Origin: Mytilisepta virgata
Lineage: Eukaryota; Mollusca; Bivalvia; Mytilida; Mytilidae
NCBI GenBank assembly: GCA_028015205.1
Contig: CM051514.1
Coordinates: 3,782,001-3,846,000, forward strand
Reading direction: 5' to 3'
Length of the DNA stretch: 64,000 bases
Both the position numbers and the translations under genes were made by a program. Of this stretch, positions 1 to 11,830 are shown piece after piece. The stretch's first letter is position 1. Each line of letters opens with the position of its first letter. Under the pieces are notes generated by a model that was not told the origin of the DNA, made no database searches, and saw nothing but the letters and a program-made list of their open reading frames with translations.

Positions 1-1857
1 GTTATTAAAGTTTTAAATAAACAGCTGCGCCACTAACGCATGATACACCCGTCGTCTTGTGAAAAATAAATGTTTTTGGAATCCTCCTTTATTTAGTGGA
101 GCTGCTGGTGGGATCTATATGGAAACCGGGAAAACCATAAGCGTGTAAACTTTTAAGCAATAGAGATATGGCGCAAAATGTAACAAAAAATGACTACCTT
201 TTTTACCAAAAAGCTCAATAAAAATTCAATAACAAAAAAATAAAATAAAGAATCATTCCGAAAAAGTATACAGATCTTTAGATTAATATAACTAAGAAGC
301 GTGTAAAGTTTTAAGCAATAATCATAAATCGTTTTTGAGATACGGCGCGACACACTTCTGTTTTAGTTACAAAGTCCCGTAACTCAAAAAGTTTTAATCT
401 TATTTTCACCAAAAAGTATACAGATCGTTTGACCATCATAAGAAACAACTATATTAAGTTTCGTGAAATTTGGATGAGTCGTTCTCAAGTTACATGTTTC
501 AGATGAACAGACGGACGTATAAAAACTTGATGCCGCCGTCGTCACTGCCGGAAAGAAATACCTATATCTCGCCTCCACGAATATCATCGCAGGCAAGACA
601 ATTAAAATGTCATCATAAGTTTTTGAGAAATAAACTAAAATGTAAAGCTTTAACCAAAGTCACTCAAGTAGGTTATTTTGAGTTGTTAAGTGTTGTAAAG
701 TTATGTAGTACTTAACAATATGACTGCAGTTGTGAAATATCATATAAATATTACCTAAAGCAAGTTCTTTAATAAGATACAAAAATTTAACCAAAGTCAC
801 TAAAGCATAAAATGTAGGTCATTATTACTCAAACTTTCTAAGTTGTTTTGCACCCCAAAAATACCTTTAATATTTTACAGCAGCTAGGCTCTTTAAAAAT
901 ACACCTAAATGGTCAAAATTTAACCAAAGTCACTCTAACATAAAATGTAGGTCATGGTGACTCAAATGATGTATTTCAACGGGATTCTGAGAAATGCACC
1001 TGACTGCAAAATCTTTAGCAAGTCACTCAAGCATGAAATGTAGGTTAATAATGTGCCAATTGCTGGAGAAATCCATTATATAATGTTAGATTTCCAACAA
1101 TGCTGCATTAACAAAACTATATGCTACTTCCTTAAAAACAAAAGTAGTTTCAACATTTAGTATGTTGACAATTTCACAAGACTAAACTAAACCATGTAAA
1201 CCTAATGTTGCTTCAACAAAGACCAACATGAGAGTGACAATTTACAATAACATCAAGTCTGATATTAGTTTCAACATCACATTAGCACAAAATTGTCATG
1301 TTATCAGTTATGAAATTTTAGGCCACGAATATATATAAAGTATTTTGTGCATATAAATACTCTTATACATGGTTATATAGACAGATTGAGAGTAGAATGT
1401 CAGCTCCACTTGACCCTAAGATTCAGCTCCATGTCATGATGTGACCTAATTATGTCATAGACCAATTGTGATGTCATAATTTTTTCTTTGTGATGTCATA
1501 ATTTTTTCTTTGTGATGCCAAAAACTACAAGAATTAGTATTAAATTCAGCAATGGTGGACAGAACTGTCAACTCAGGTAGATAAAAATACAGATTAAGAA
1601 AAAAAAATGTGAAACAAATTCAAAAGTGTATAAATACTATACACGTGAAATCTAGAAATCCAAATTATAAAAAAAAGTAAGGTCGTGACAAATACACTTA
1701 ACTTCTGTAATCCAAAATTAAGTCTTGTAATATGGCAAATATTATAAAAATTTATTTATAATAATATTAAACATTTAATGAATATAAACATATTAAACAA
1801 TTTCCGTGTTATATACATATAGCCACAATATTTAATACAAATATAAGTAACATTTAC
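1..1857. other. Repeat-derived DNA downstream of CARD exon 3
   Basis: I see no supported exon here. About 300-620 is a dispersed repeat with short decayed open frames on both strands. About 640-1060 is a degenerate tandem repeat of roughly 115 bp, in which 'aaccaaagtcact' and 'aaaatgtaggt' recur near 650, 790, 918 and 1015. Near 1465-1515 a 20-bp TGATGTCATAATTTTTTCTT unit recurs. If the CARD gene continues, its next exon must lie to the left of this window or be too short for me to recognise. Confidence 0.5.
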
Positions 1858-1967
1858 CTTATCATCACTTGTGTAGGCATGAATATAAACTGGACTTTTT
1901 AAATCTTGAATTGTTTTTACATGATCTTTCTCCATTTTTTGCTGTTCAACTTCTAATGGAGGCCATA
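1858..1967 (-). CDS. Probable CARD gene exon 3 (linker)
   Basis: The acceptor is tttgttacag|TATGG and the donor is GATAAG|GTAAATG. The 110 bp give 36 codons after completing a split Ile codon from exon 2. The peptide is charged and helical, then 'SPVYIHAYTSDDK'. Assignment to the same gene rests on strand, order and phase only. Another small exon in the 7.1-kb intron is possible. Confidence 0.45.
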
Positions 1968-4900
1968 CTGTAACAAAGCGTAACAAGTAACATGAGTAAA
2001 GAAGGTTTATGCCAATTTGTCAAAGGAAAATGGAAAGAAATTGTATCTACAATTAGAACTACATTTGTAACTGTTTTAATGTTTACTAGCAATTCTGTTG
2101 TAAAATAAACAAGGTCCCCTGCCACAGAAAAGAGTCGAAGCCCCACAAGATATACAAAATGTGTATTATTGAAATGCCAGCACAGTATGGATTTCAACAC
2201 TTCTACTAAACATGGGATTTGATACGATAAAGTAAATGTGGTGACTAACAATCCTACAAAATATGAACAAAATCTGATCAGCATTCTCATAGGAGTTGCA
2301 TCCACAAAGTGTTCCTACAGTGTCACATGCACAAAAATGTTAAAGTCGCATAGCTCCCGTCAACTTTGTCGAATCAGAACCGTGGCTCGATAGGATCAAG
2401 TACATGTGGTGACTAACAATCCTAAAAATTTGAATGAAATCCGATCAGAGGTCTCAGAGGAGTTGCGTCCACAAAGTGTTCGTATAATGTCACATGCAAA
2501 AAAAGTTAAGGTCCCATTTCTTCCGTAAAATTTGTCAAATCAAAATCGCGGTTCAATAGAATCAAGTACATGTGGTGACTAACAATTCTACAAAATTCAA
2601 AGAAATCTGATCAGCGGTCATAGGAGAAGTTGCATCCACAGTGTTCCTATAGTGTCAAATACAGAAAAAAAATTGTGCGATAGGATCAAGTACATGTGGT
2701 GACTAACAATTCTCCAAAATTTGAACAAAATCTGATAAGCTGTCACAGAGGAGTTAAATTGTTCCTATAGTGACAAAATTTAATGCAGAAAAATGTTAAA
2801 GTTCCGTAACTCCTGTACAATTTGTCAAATCAAAATAGCGGTGCATTAGGATCAAGTACACATGGTAACTAACAGTCCTACAAATTTTTGAACAAAATCC
2901 AATTGGCGGTCTCAGAGGAGTTGCGTCCACAAATAACTGTGACGGACGGACAGACACAGACCATTACTACGTCCCTCTGTCGGGTTGCAGTGGAGGACAT
3001 TAAAAATCTTGCCACAAGTGTTCCTGTAGTGTTACATGCATCACTCCAGTAAAATTTGTCGAATCAAAATTGCGGTGCAATGGGATCATGTAGATGTGGT
3101 GACTTAAACAATCCTACAAAATTTTGAACGAAATCCGATCAGCAGTCTCAGAGTTGCGTCCACAAAGTCCTATAGTGTCGAATGCAGAAAAAAGTTAAAG
3201 TCCCATAACTCCCGTAAAATTTGTCCAATCAAAATGGCAGTGCGACAGGATCAAGTTCATATGGTGACTAAAAGTCCTACAAAATTTTAACGAAATCCAA
3301 TAAGCATTCTCAGAGGAGTTGAATCCACAAATAACTGTGACGGTCGGAGGGTACGACAGAAAGATGGACGCAGACCATAACTAGGTTCCTCCGTTGTGTT
3401 GTGGCGGGGGACAAGAAAACAACATACATGTGAAAAAACCAAAATGTTCAAGGGTAGTGAGATTTTGATTTTTAAGAAAGGTAAGGAACATGAAAATGCA
3501 AAGTTGAGATTCAATTACTATACCCAATCTGTAAGCATTTTTGGACAAGAAGGGGTGAGTCTTACCCAATAAATTAGGAGATATGATACACAAATGTATG
3601 TATCTAACTTACCTGCTAGCAATTTTTATACCTTACCATATGTATAATATTTAACATAAAATAGTGATGTAGCTATTTCACTGTATAACAAATTGTAAAA
3701 CAAGCATGCTTGCTTAATGGAATATTTGATTTACTGTATACATTGTATTTTAAAAGATTAGAAGTAAATTTTGAAGTCTTATATATCATTCTTATTCCAA
3801 TTTTTTGCCACACCCAAAATAGCAAAAAGCAATGGGGCAGAACATAATGATATTGTTCTTAAAACTGTTGTGAGATTGAAAAACATGCTATTTTATCACG
3901 AATTTGCACAATAAGACCTTCAAGTTCAGGTATTTTCATACACTTTTTCAAATTGGACCTAGCTAAGGCCAATACAAATTTGAAAAAAATATGCCGTGCA
4001 GCTAGAAAATTTTTTTACTTATCATATACATGTAGATAATTTTTTGTCTTGGATAATCAATATAATATCATTCATTAATATCAAAAATTTATTTTCACTA
4101 CTGAATAAATACAGATGCTGGTGGACTCCAAGTACCTAAGTATATTACCAGCTCAGTTGCTAGTATTTCGATAATAGCCCGAAATTCATAATTTAAATTT
4201 ACTGATACACATCCAAAATGTTTTTGAAAACTAAGGAGTATCTCCCTGTTGCACATCTTGTGCATCAAAACTGTGACTGAATCAGCAAGATTTTATGATC
4301 TTTTGTGTCAAATTTACAGCAATAGGAAATGTGACTGGTAAATGTGTTTCATGAATTAAAGAAAGTTTGTAAACTGATTCAAGAAGCTATAGATATAAGT
4401 AAGTGTGAATGGGAACAGGCAATTACATTATGGAGGTGTAGTAAGTAAGACGTACTGTGAATGGGAACAGATAATTACATTATGGAGGTATAGTAAGTAA
4501 GACATATAGTGAATGGGAACAGATAATTACATTATGGAGGTGTAGTAAGTAAGACATATTGTGAATGGGAACAAGTAATTACATTATGGAGGTGTAGTAA
4601 GCAAGATGTATTGTGAATGGGAACAGATAATTACATTATGGAGGTGTTGTAAGTAAGACGTATTGTGAATGGGAACAGATAATTACATTATGGAGGTGTA
4701 GTAAGTAAGACGTATTGTGAATGGGAACAGATAATTACATTATGGAGGTGTAGTAAGAAAGACGTATTGTGAATGGGAACAGGTAATTACATTATGGAGG
4801 TGTAGTAAGTAAGACGTATTGTGAATGGGAACAGATAATTACATTATGGAGGTGTAGTAATTAAGACATATTGTGAATGGGAACAGGTAATTGCATTATG

Positions 4901-7900
4901 GAGGTGTAGTAAGTAAGACGTACTGTGAATGGGAACAGATAATTACATTATGGAGGTGTAGTAAGACGTATTGTGAATGGGAACAGGTAATTACATTATG
5001 GAGGTGTAGTAAGTAAGACATATTGTGAATGAGAACAGATAATTACATTATGGAGGTGTAGTAAGTAAGACATATTGTGAATGGGAACAGGTAATTACAT
5101 TATGGAGGTGTTCCTATGAAATGAGTGGTATATGTTGCACAGACATAACTTGAACCGATAGCAACCGGATGAATGGACTATGAAATTTATCATTGATCAT
5201 TGGAAAAATATAGGACTTTTGGCATTGTGAATAAAGCCAATAATCGGCCCTGAAAATCGCTGAAGATAACATTGAAAGTTTATGGGAAATTTATTATTTC
5301 AGGAGAAAGTAATAAGTTTGCATTTGGATGGATTGATGGATGAATTATTGTTTAACGTCCAGTGGCAACCAGGAGCATATCATCCTTTCACTTTATCTAG
5401 ATTCTGATTCATGCATGTTGGTCTAAATGTGTACACTAATACATGTAGTTGCATAAAAAATATAAGTCATAAGTCATAATAATAAGTCATAAGTTAATTA
5501 GCATTTTACATCCCTAAGGATCAATAGCTACATAAAAACAAGAATGTAAACATGAACACAAATGTAAAATACTTTTAACTAATGGCAAGAAACATAGTAT
5601 AAAATGAATTAGCCCCCTTTCCTTAGTACTAAAGACTGTTTTAAAAAGGAGCCCAGCACTCTCATTTGGTCCTTGTTAGGATTTAATATTTCCCATAGTT
5701 TGTCCATATCAGTATATTCATTTTCATATATAAAATTAGTACTGAAGTTTTCTCGGATTATAAGATTTGTTTTACAGTAAAAAACGAAGTGATACTCATC
5801 TTCAATAACGTTACAAATAGTACATAATCTTAAATTTCTTAATGTTTTAGACTATCTACCCTTCGGATGATTTACAAATCAGTTTTCTGTACTCGGGTTT
5901 AGTACTAATTCTAATATGACAAGCTGCTTTCGCTATAGAAACACAACTGTGTTCTAAGTAGACAGGGATGGGGTAATCGTAATCTGTAATCGTAATCGAT
6001 TGTAATTGATTACATTTTTCAGAGTAATCGACAGTAATCTGTAAACGACCAACTTTTCGATTACATGTAATCGTAATTTAATCGATTACATCAAAAAATA
6101 TGATGTAATCATCGATTACTTTTGATTACATTTCGATTACTTTGGAATATTAGTTTGACAAAATAGCACTTTATTTCAGCGCATTGGATGCATTCTTCAG
6201 GAAATGCTCTTTTTTACAGGTACAGATACAGATAAAATATCATGTATGACTTGAGAGTTCTGAAAAGTTGCTGTTTATTAGATCTGTTGTTCTCTTAAAG
6301 TCCCTTATGTCAACAAGATTTTCTTACAAATTAACCTTATTTTCAGCTTTTGAAAGAAATGACCTTTAATTTATGTTAAAAATACATATATCAGAGGCTG
6401 AATGAATAACCCAACTACACTAAAATAAAAAAGTTGATTGTATAAATATTCAATTAGAATTCTTTTTATTTGTCATTCTAGTCCAGACTTTGTTTTCCTT
6501 CTTTACCTTAGGGCTGGTGCAATATTAAACTTTAGAATTTTGTTCACTCACTTACAATAGTGAGCATTATTTTTGCATCAAATTTTTCAACTCACATTAA
6601 GGTATGTTACCTAATTTTTAAAACTTAGTAATTTTTAAATGAAATTTGATTCTCTATATAGATGTAAGAAGATGTGGTATGAGTGACAATGAGATTTTAT
6701 TATTCAATTTGAATATTTTTTGGAGATTTATTTTACATAAAGTTTAAAAAGATAACATTTGATTCATCATAACATTAAGATAAGAATAAGAAGTTATAAG
6801 TTGACAATGATACAATACAATACAATAACTTCATACATTCCACTTTGACACTTAACATATTTATTAATTGTTTATAAATTTAAATAAGAGAATAAAGAAA
6901 TCTAATTTAACTATATTCTTTTCTTTTAATACTAGTACTGGTCAATTAATGAAAGATTTAAATCAATGACAGGAAGACTCTGTTTTAATTTCAATTATTT
7001 TTACTGATTAAGTGTCAGATTTACATGATTTACATTAAATTACATGTTTTACTCTATTTGTAGTTTCATAACCTGTAATTAAGGAGATTGTCAAAACAAA
7101 GAAATAATTCAAACCATTAATTTAATTTTACTTGAAATATTAACTTATAAAATTATCTGGACAAACATTTAAAGACTTTTTATTTATTTTTTCAGAGATT
7201 TTAGTATTGCTGGCAAAATCTTTCGTCCTGACAGATGTCGCTTGAGTGATAATACTTTCCACAAACTGATCATGATTAAATGCAATTCTGACTTCTGACT
7301 TTAAAGCTTTAATTGATGCTTATGTAAATTTTGTTATTTTTCCATTTTTGCCTTGATAAAATCGACATGGCTGCCCGTATATGACGCATTATATGGTTCT
7401 ATTATAATTGAAAAAATTCATTGGTGCCATGCTCTAAACTTTTTATAACATGGTTAGGCCTGATATTTGTTAATATTTTACATCTCACTAGCGCTCGGTG
7501 TAATTATTTTTGATAAAATAATCGATTGTAATCGATTACAAACAAAAATCAGAGTAATCGATTATGGCGTGAAGCACATGTGAAATCACTAAATTGTTGT
7601 ATTTTGTTGATAAAATAAAGTCTCAAAGTTATATTTTTCCATCTCACTGAATCTATCTTACATATATCGCTTTGCAAACATTTAGCAAAGCTCGAAATAC
7701 AACAACATTAACTGTCAAGTGAAATAATATGACAATCGAAAGTGCAACATCACAATCCAAGGTATAACGTCATAAATTTAAATGATGCCAGATCGACAGT
7801 CAAAAACAAAAACTCTTTCGTTGTACAGGATCTTGAATGCTGGTATTTGCTTTAAAATCTAACAAAAATGTAAGTCGGATCTAATTTTGTTTGTTTAAAC

Positions 7901-10900
7901 ATGTTAAAGACATTTTACGTTTTTCTGTAAAAGTTTTTGCCTTGATAAAATCGACATGGCTGCCCGTATATGACGCATTATATGGTTCTATTATAATTGA
8001 AAAAATTCATTGGTGCCATGCTCTAAACTTTTTATAACATGGTTAGGCCTGATATTTGTTAATATTTTACATCTCACTAGCGCTCGGTGTAAAATATAAA
8101 CAAATATAAGGCCTAACCATGTTAAAATAACCATAGAGCATGACACCAATGAATTATTTCTTAAACAAATAAGTTGTAATCATCTTTCATGACTGAATAA
8201 TTGTAGTTTGCTATTCTCATTTAAGTTATCCATTCTAAGCTGATATTTGTTTAAATAGTTGTTGCAGGTCTCCTTTTCATAATAAAATGACAAAAATATA
8301 ACAAGCATTCTCTGCCTCTTTAAAGTCATTTTTATAAATATTAAAAAAAAAAAGATAAGGCCACACCAAATTGATCTTTAGTTTTTTTGGTTTCACTGCT
8401 CTGATTTTTGGACTATGTAAATTTTAATAAAATTCTTCATTTTTCTAGAATTATAAAAAAAATTGTTCGCCTGCTCCTAAAATTTTGCAAAAATTGACGT
8501 TTAAAAAACAAGTCCTCAAGAAAAAAAAAATATTTCGCTGGCTAAATGAAGAACACTGGTGTTGACCTTCCTTTATGAAATATCTCAGGAAGAACACTGG
8601 TGTTGACCTTCCTTTATGAAATATCTCAGGAAGAACACTGGTGTTGACCTTCCTTTATGAAATATCTCAGGAAGAACAACTGAAAAAGCCTACTCTAAAA
8701 TTTTACTTTACTATTTCAAAAAATTGTGAATTTAAGTTTGTGACCTATGCTCATCTTTCATTTTATGTATTTTATTTCTTTATAGTATTATTACTTTATG
8801 TAAATTTGCAACCAGGTTTTAGAATTTTGATTTTCAAAAACTGAGACACACACATGGGTCAAATTTCTAAAACTGAGACCCACACATGTGTCAAATTTCT
8901 AAAACTGAGACACACATCTTAACAACAAATATGATGACTCAAAGCAATTAGCAATTGTTTAGCAAAAGTGGCCACAATTCTGACCATAAACACAATTGTA
9001 AGTACCTTTGATCCACAGCAACACAGTACAAAACTTAAACATAATTAATGTATTAGCTTTAATACATATAATAACTGTATATAGTTATAAACATACTTGA
9101 AGGAGTAAGTCTGTTTTCTTCACTGTCTTGAGCTCGGATGTAAGGTGCTAACAACTTTGCTAATTCTTCGTTCTGTGTTTCCAAGAAAGCCTCATATAAT
9201 CCTTTTGCTGCATTCTTCCCTCTGCGGATCAATATATCAAGGATATATCTGTTCTTTCTTTCCTTTTCTGGTTCTTGCTAGAATTCAAATTATTTCAATT
9301 TATATGATAATTATAGCTCAAATTACTCTCTTTCAAAATGTTTTAAATAATAAACAGGATGAAATGCTAAAATCGATACAAATTTAATGACCAAAATAAA
9401 GATTACTAATTAGAGAAAATAATCCAAAAATCCAAGTTCCATATATTGTGAATTCATGTACACTGTATAGTCAAGATAAAGTGTCTAATGGTATCCGAAT
9501 CCAGCTAAATCACTGCTGTAGGCTCAAGCATGGCTGATATAGAAATTATCAGAGATTCAAGCATGGCTGATAGAGACAATATAAGGGAGCAAGGATGGGG
9601 TAATCGTAATCTGTAATCGTAATCGATTGTAATTGATTACATTTTCCCAAGTAATCAACAGTAATCTGTAATCAACAAAATTTTTAATTACATGTTTAAA
9701 TTACAGCAAAAAATATGCTGTAATCTTCCATTACATTTTGATTAATTTAGTAGTTTAATGAAATTTAACCTACTTTAAATATAAATAAACAGTTGCATGT
9801 ATTCTTCAGTTAATGCACATTTAAGGTTAATTCACCTGTATTTTATTTGAAATTTTGTTTTACAAATTAAGCTTTTGATTCTTGATAATATTAAGATATA
9901 AAGATTAAGAAATGATACATATTCCTTTTGTCAATGAACCAAATCAGTCAATGAACCAAATCAATAAAATCACTTATCAGTTATAGGTACATGTATGACA
10001 CTTTTACAATAAAAAATATTATATTGTTTATTTTAATTGTGTGTAGAATCAATATCTTATTTTAGTCCAATCTTGTTTTACTGATTAGATGACAAAAAGA
10101 CTTTTAAACAATGGCATGCAGGTTTTGTTTTGTTTTGATTTCAATTAATTTTATTAATTAAGGTATCTGGACCATAATAGATCATGATCGAAAATTGTTT
10201 CTCTTTTTGACCGTGAATGGCTGAACCAAACAATTTAAAGCTGGGATTTTGTATATATATTTTTCTCAAGTTGAAACACACTTTGTTGCTTATGGAGAGT
10301 CTGTGAAATAAGTTAGTTATATTGGCATTTCCGAAGTTTGCCGATAATTACCGTTCATTTCAATTGCGTTGTATGGAACATCCGGGAACATTTGAATAAT
10401 CACGTGGTCATTTATGGTCCGGATACCTTAAGTGTCAGTTTTACCTTACATTGCCCTAGGTTTTAACATATACTTCATTCATTTGACAGACTTTTTATAA
10501 CCTGTTATTAAGAAGATTATCTAAACTAGAAAATTAAATCCACACAAATAATTAATTGAATTTCAATGCAAATAACGAGTCAAAACAACAAAATTTAGTT
10601 GAAAGACTTTTAAGCATTGCTGGCAAAATATTCCATCCTGACAGATGTCACCTAAGTCATGTAATTGATAAAAACTTCCACAAACTGATATTAATGATTA
10701 AATTCAATTCTGATATCTAACTTTGAGAATGCTTTAAATGGTCCTTATGTAAAGTTCTTGATTTTCTACTACAAATATGTTAAGCAGTCTAATTGTGTTT
10801 AACCTTCTTTAGTTATTTTTATTTTATTTTGTAGAATGTAACTGATAGTAATCGAAAAGTAATCTGATTACATTTCATAAATCGATTACATTAAAATATT

Positions 10901-11151
10901 GCAGTAATCAATTAATAATCGATTACTTTTGACAGTAATCATGCCCATCCCTGTCAGGGAGTAACATTAAAGTGAAACTGTAACTAGGAAATGAAACTGA
11001 TGACAAATACCATTACTGTGTCCCTCATTTCATCTGTAAACAGTCCCACTGTATATAACTGATCAGCCACGTCATCACCATTAGCTAAATCTCTAACTAT
11101 AGCAACTCTATTCTTTAACAATGCTTTCTTTGGGTCTACTCTCAATTCCAT
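1858..11151 (-). CDS. CARD-domain protein gene, 5' part (three exons visible)
   Basis: Exons read in minus-strand order are 11011-11151 (start ATG, 47 codons), 9097-9277 (phase 0 to 1) and 1858-1967 (phase 1 to 0). All have GT-AG borders and compatible phases. Residues 1-95 look like one six-helix CARD. The first exon has the typical pattern of basic residues, an aliphatic helix and 'VADQLYTVGLFTDEM'. The second has 'RYILDILIRRGKNAAKGLYE' followed by 'FLETQNEELAKLL', the LDIL-RRG and F-x-AL-E-T-x-x-x-x-L-L pattern of CARDs in caspase-2, caspase-9 and CRADD/RAIDD. The third exon encodes a linker ('LKSPVYIHAYTSDDK'). CARD proteins assemble cytosolic death or innate-immune platforms. An initiator caspase is possible, because the linker resembles the stretch ahead of a caspase domain, but no catalytic exon lies in the window. 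CRADD-like or another CARD adaptor is the alternative. The introns are 1.7 and 7.1 kb and full of transposon debris. No promoter was identified. Confidence 0.6.
2225..3430. repeat. Degenerate tandem repeat, about 170 bp, seven units
   Basis: A unit built around 'acatgtggtgactaacaatc', 'gatcagcggtctcagaggag' and 'gttgcgtccacaaagtgttc' recurs near 2228, 2400, 2568, 2690, 2855, 3084 and 3252. Spacing is mostly about 120-230 bp. Two units end with a GACGGACGGACAGACxCAGACC motif near 2940 and 3350. Short open frames inside are by-products. Confidence 0.7.
3431..4403. other. Intronic AT-rich DNA, nothing recognised
   Basis: I see no open frame with domain character, no RNA gene and no clear repeat. 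A donor-like motif near 3603 (minus) is not preceded by an open exon. Confidence 0.5.
4404..5111. repeat. 52-bp minisatellite, about 14 copies
   Basis: The unit begins 'gtgaatgggaacagataatt', continues 'acattatggaggtgtagtaa' and ends 'gtaagacgtatt'. Starts are spaced 52 bp apart (for example 4457, 4509, 4561, 4613, 4665, 4717, 4769). One unit near 4930 lost four bases. Copies are highly similar, so the array is young. It lies in the long CARD-gene intron. Confidence 0.95.
5620..5960 (-). pseudogene. LINE reverse-transcriptase gene, 3' remnant
   Basis: The minus strand encodes, with one break, a C-terminal LINE segment: 'ISTKPEYRKLICKSSEG', then 'LRLCTICNVIEDEYHFVFYC'. The latter is the C-x2-C-x7-H-x4-C zinc-binding motif near the end of many non-LTR retrotransposon pol proteins. 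The rest of the element is missing. The flank at 5330-5480 is dispersed repeat. Confidence 0.65.
5963..7566. mobile_element. hAT-like non-autonomous element, copy 1 (right end damaged)
   Basis: The left end is CAGGGATGGGGTAATCG, followed by a run of GTAATC/GATTAC subterminal motifs. Similar motifs in inverse orientation occur at 7518-7566. Interior sequence (for example 'ctgacagatgtc', 'cttccacaaactgat' near 7225-7280) matches copy 2 at 9590-10953. The right terminal CCCATCCCTG is not seen. No transposase frame is present. Confidence 0.6.
7345..7503 (+). repeat. 159-bp identical direct repeat, copy 1
   Basis: It runs from TTTTTGCCTTGATAAAATCG to GCGCTCGGTGTAA and appears identical, base for base by eye, to 7934-8092. 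It sits inside the degraded hAT-like copy 1. Confidence 0.9.
7934..8092 (+). repeat. 159-bp identical direct repeat, copy 2, with inverted tail
   Basis: It is identical to 7345-7503. It is followed at about 8085-8165 by an inverted, diverged copy of its own middle part ('aggcctaaccatgtt', 'gcatgacaccaatgaatt'), so 7934-8165 can fold into a hairpin typical of a fold-back or MITE element. Confidence 0.85.
8548..8675. repeat. 41-bp tandem repeat, three copies
   Basis: The unit 'gaacactggtgttgacctt' plus 'cctttatgaaatatctcagg' starts at 8551, 8592 and 8633 with no visible mismatches. Confidence 0.95.
8676..8940. repeat. Dispersed repeat fragment with short tandem
   Basis: About 8735-8845 resembles part of the dispersed family at 31573-32190 and 47949-48607 ('cattttatttctttatag', 'ggttttagaattttgatttt'). 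The last 90 bp repeat 'tcaaatttctaaaactgaga' with CACACA tracts. Confidence 0.5.
9097..9277 (-). CDS. CARD gene exon 2 (helices 4-6)
   Basis: The acceptor is ttctag|CAAGAACCAG and the donor is TTCAA|GTATGTTT. The 181-bp exon encodes 60 codons plus one base. It contains 'LDILIRRGKNAAKGLYE', the most recognisable CARD segment. There is no stop in the chosen frame. Confidence 0.65.
9590..10953. mobile_element. hAT-like non-autonomous element, copy 2, complete
   Basis: The left terminus is CAAGGATGGGGTAATCG and the right terminus, inverted, is GTAATCATGCCCATCCCTG. The flanking 8-bp sequences are taagggag (9582-9589) and tcagggag (10954-10961), a 7/8 target-site duplication of the length made by hAT transposases. 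The subterminal regions are dense in GTAATC/GATTAC. No transposase frame remains. It lies in the first CARD-gene intron. Confidence 0.75.
11011..11151 (-). CDS. CARD gene exon 1 (start codon)
   Basis: The ATG at 11151-11149 follows an A-rich leader (gaaaaATGG, a fair Kozak context). It opens 47 codons, ending at the donor ATG|GTATTTG. The frame has acidic and hydrophobic spacing expected for CARD helices 1-3. It was chosen because it splices in phase 0 to the exon at 9097-9277, which supplies helices 4-6. Confidence 0.65.
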
Positions 11152-11639
11152 TTTTCAAATTATCTGCTAAGAGAAAACTCTTTGTAATCTTGTGATATAT
11201 TTATAACTATGTTAAACACCACATTTATTATGAATTATAATTATGAGGTTTAAAAGGAGGGACTCAAAATATAGTCAAATCTTGGTGCCTCTAAATTGGC
11301 TTGCTCAAACACCAAGGATTCATTTTCAAAAATGATGCTTTCTGAGTTATACTACAGAAGATCGACTGACTGCTGTACACAGTGAATCTGCATATTAAAT
11401 TCACAAATTCAATATGCTTATAAATGTCTTCTCAGTGATAAAATAGCTTGAATAATGAAATATTCTGAGGAAATGCGGCAACAACCAAAGAATACTGTTA
11501 TCATTTTCCATTGTTTATTTATAAAGCTATATGTATGGCTGCTGACTTAAACACGGTGTACTGCTTAACTGGTATCTAATTGTGAGGTTTCACATGACAC
11601 AAGGTGTTTACTATGGCAAGCCGTTTACTATTTATTTGA
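11152..11639. other. Upstream flank of the CARD gene
   Basis: This AT-rich sequence is directly 5' of the CARD start codon. I see no convincing TATA box or CpG island. It is the likely promoter region by position only. Confidence 0.35.
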
Positions 11640-11830
11640 ACTTCAAGATATCTAATAAACTTTATAAGATATCTCATATAGTTTATAAGATATCTCATAT
11701 AGTTTATAAGATATCTCAAATAAGTGTAGTTTATAAGATATCTCATATAATTTATAAGATATCTCATATAATTTATAAGATATCTCATATAATTGTTTAT
11801 TTTATAAGATATCTTATGAGATCCTCTGGG
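11640..11830. repeat. 21-bp near-palindromic tandem array
   Basis: The unit TTTATAAGATATCTCATATAG is repeated about eight times with small interruptions. The core AAGATATCTC is nearly self-complementary, so both strands show similar short open frames that are not genes. Confidence 0.9.

Noticed and set aside
384..715. Overlapping 70- and 81-codon frames
   Set aside because: They lie in a dispersed repeat, both strands are open over a short span, and there is no splice or domain support.
4404..5111. CRISPR-like array
   Set aside because: The 52-bp units are contiguous, with no unique spacers; this is a eukaryotic minisatellite.
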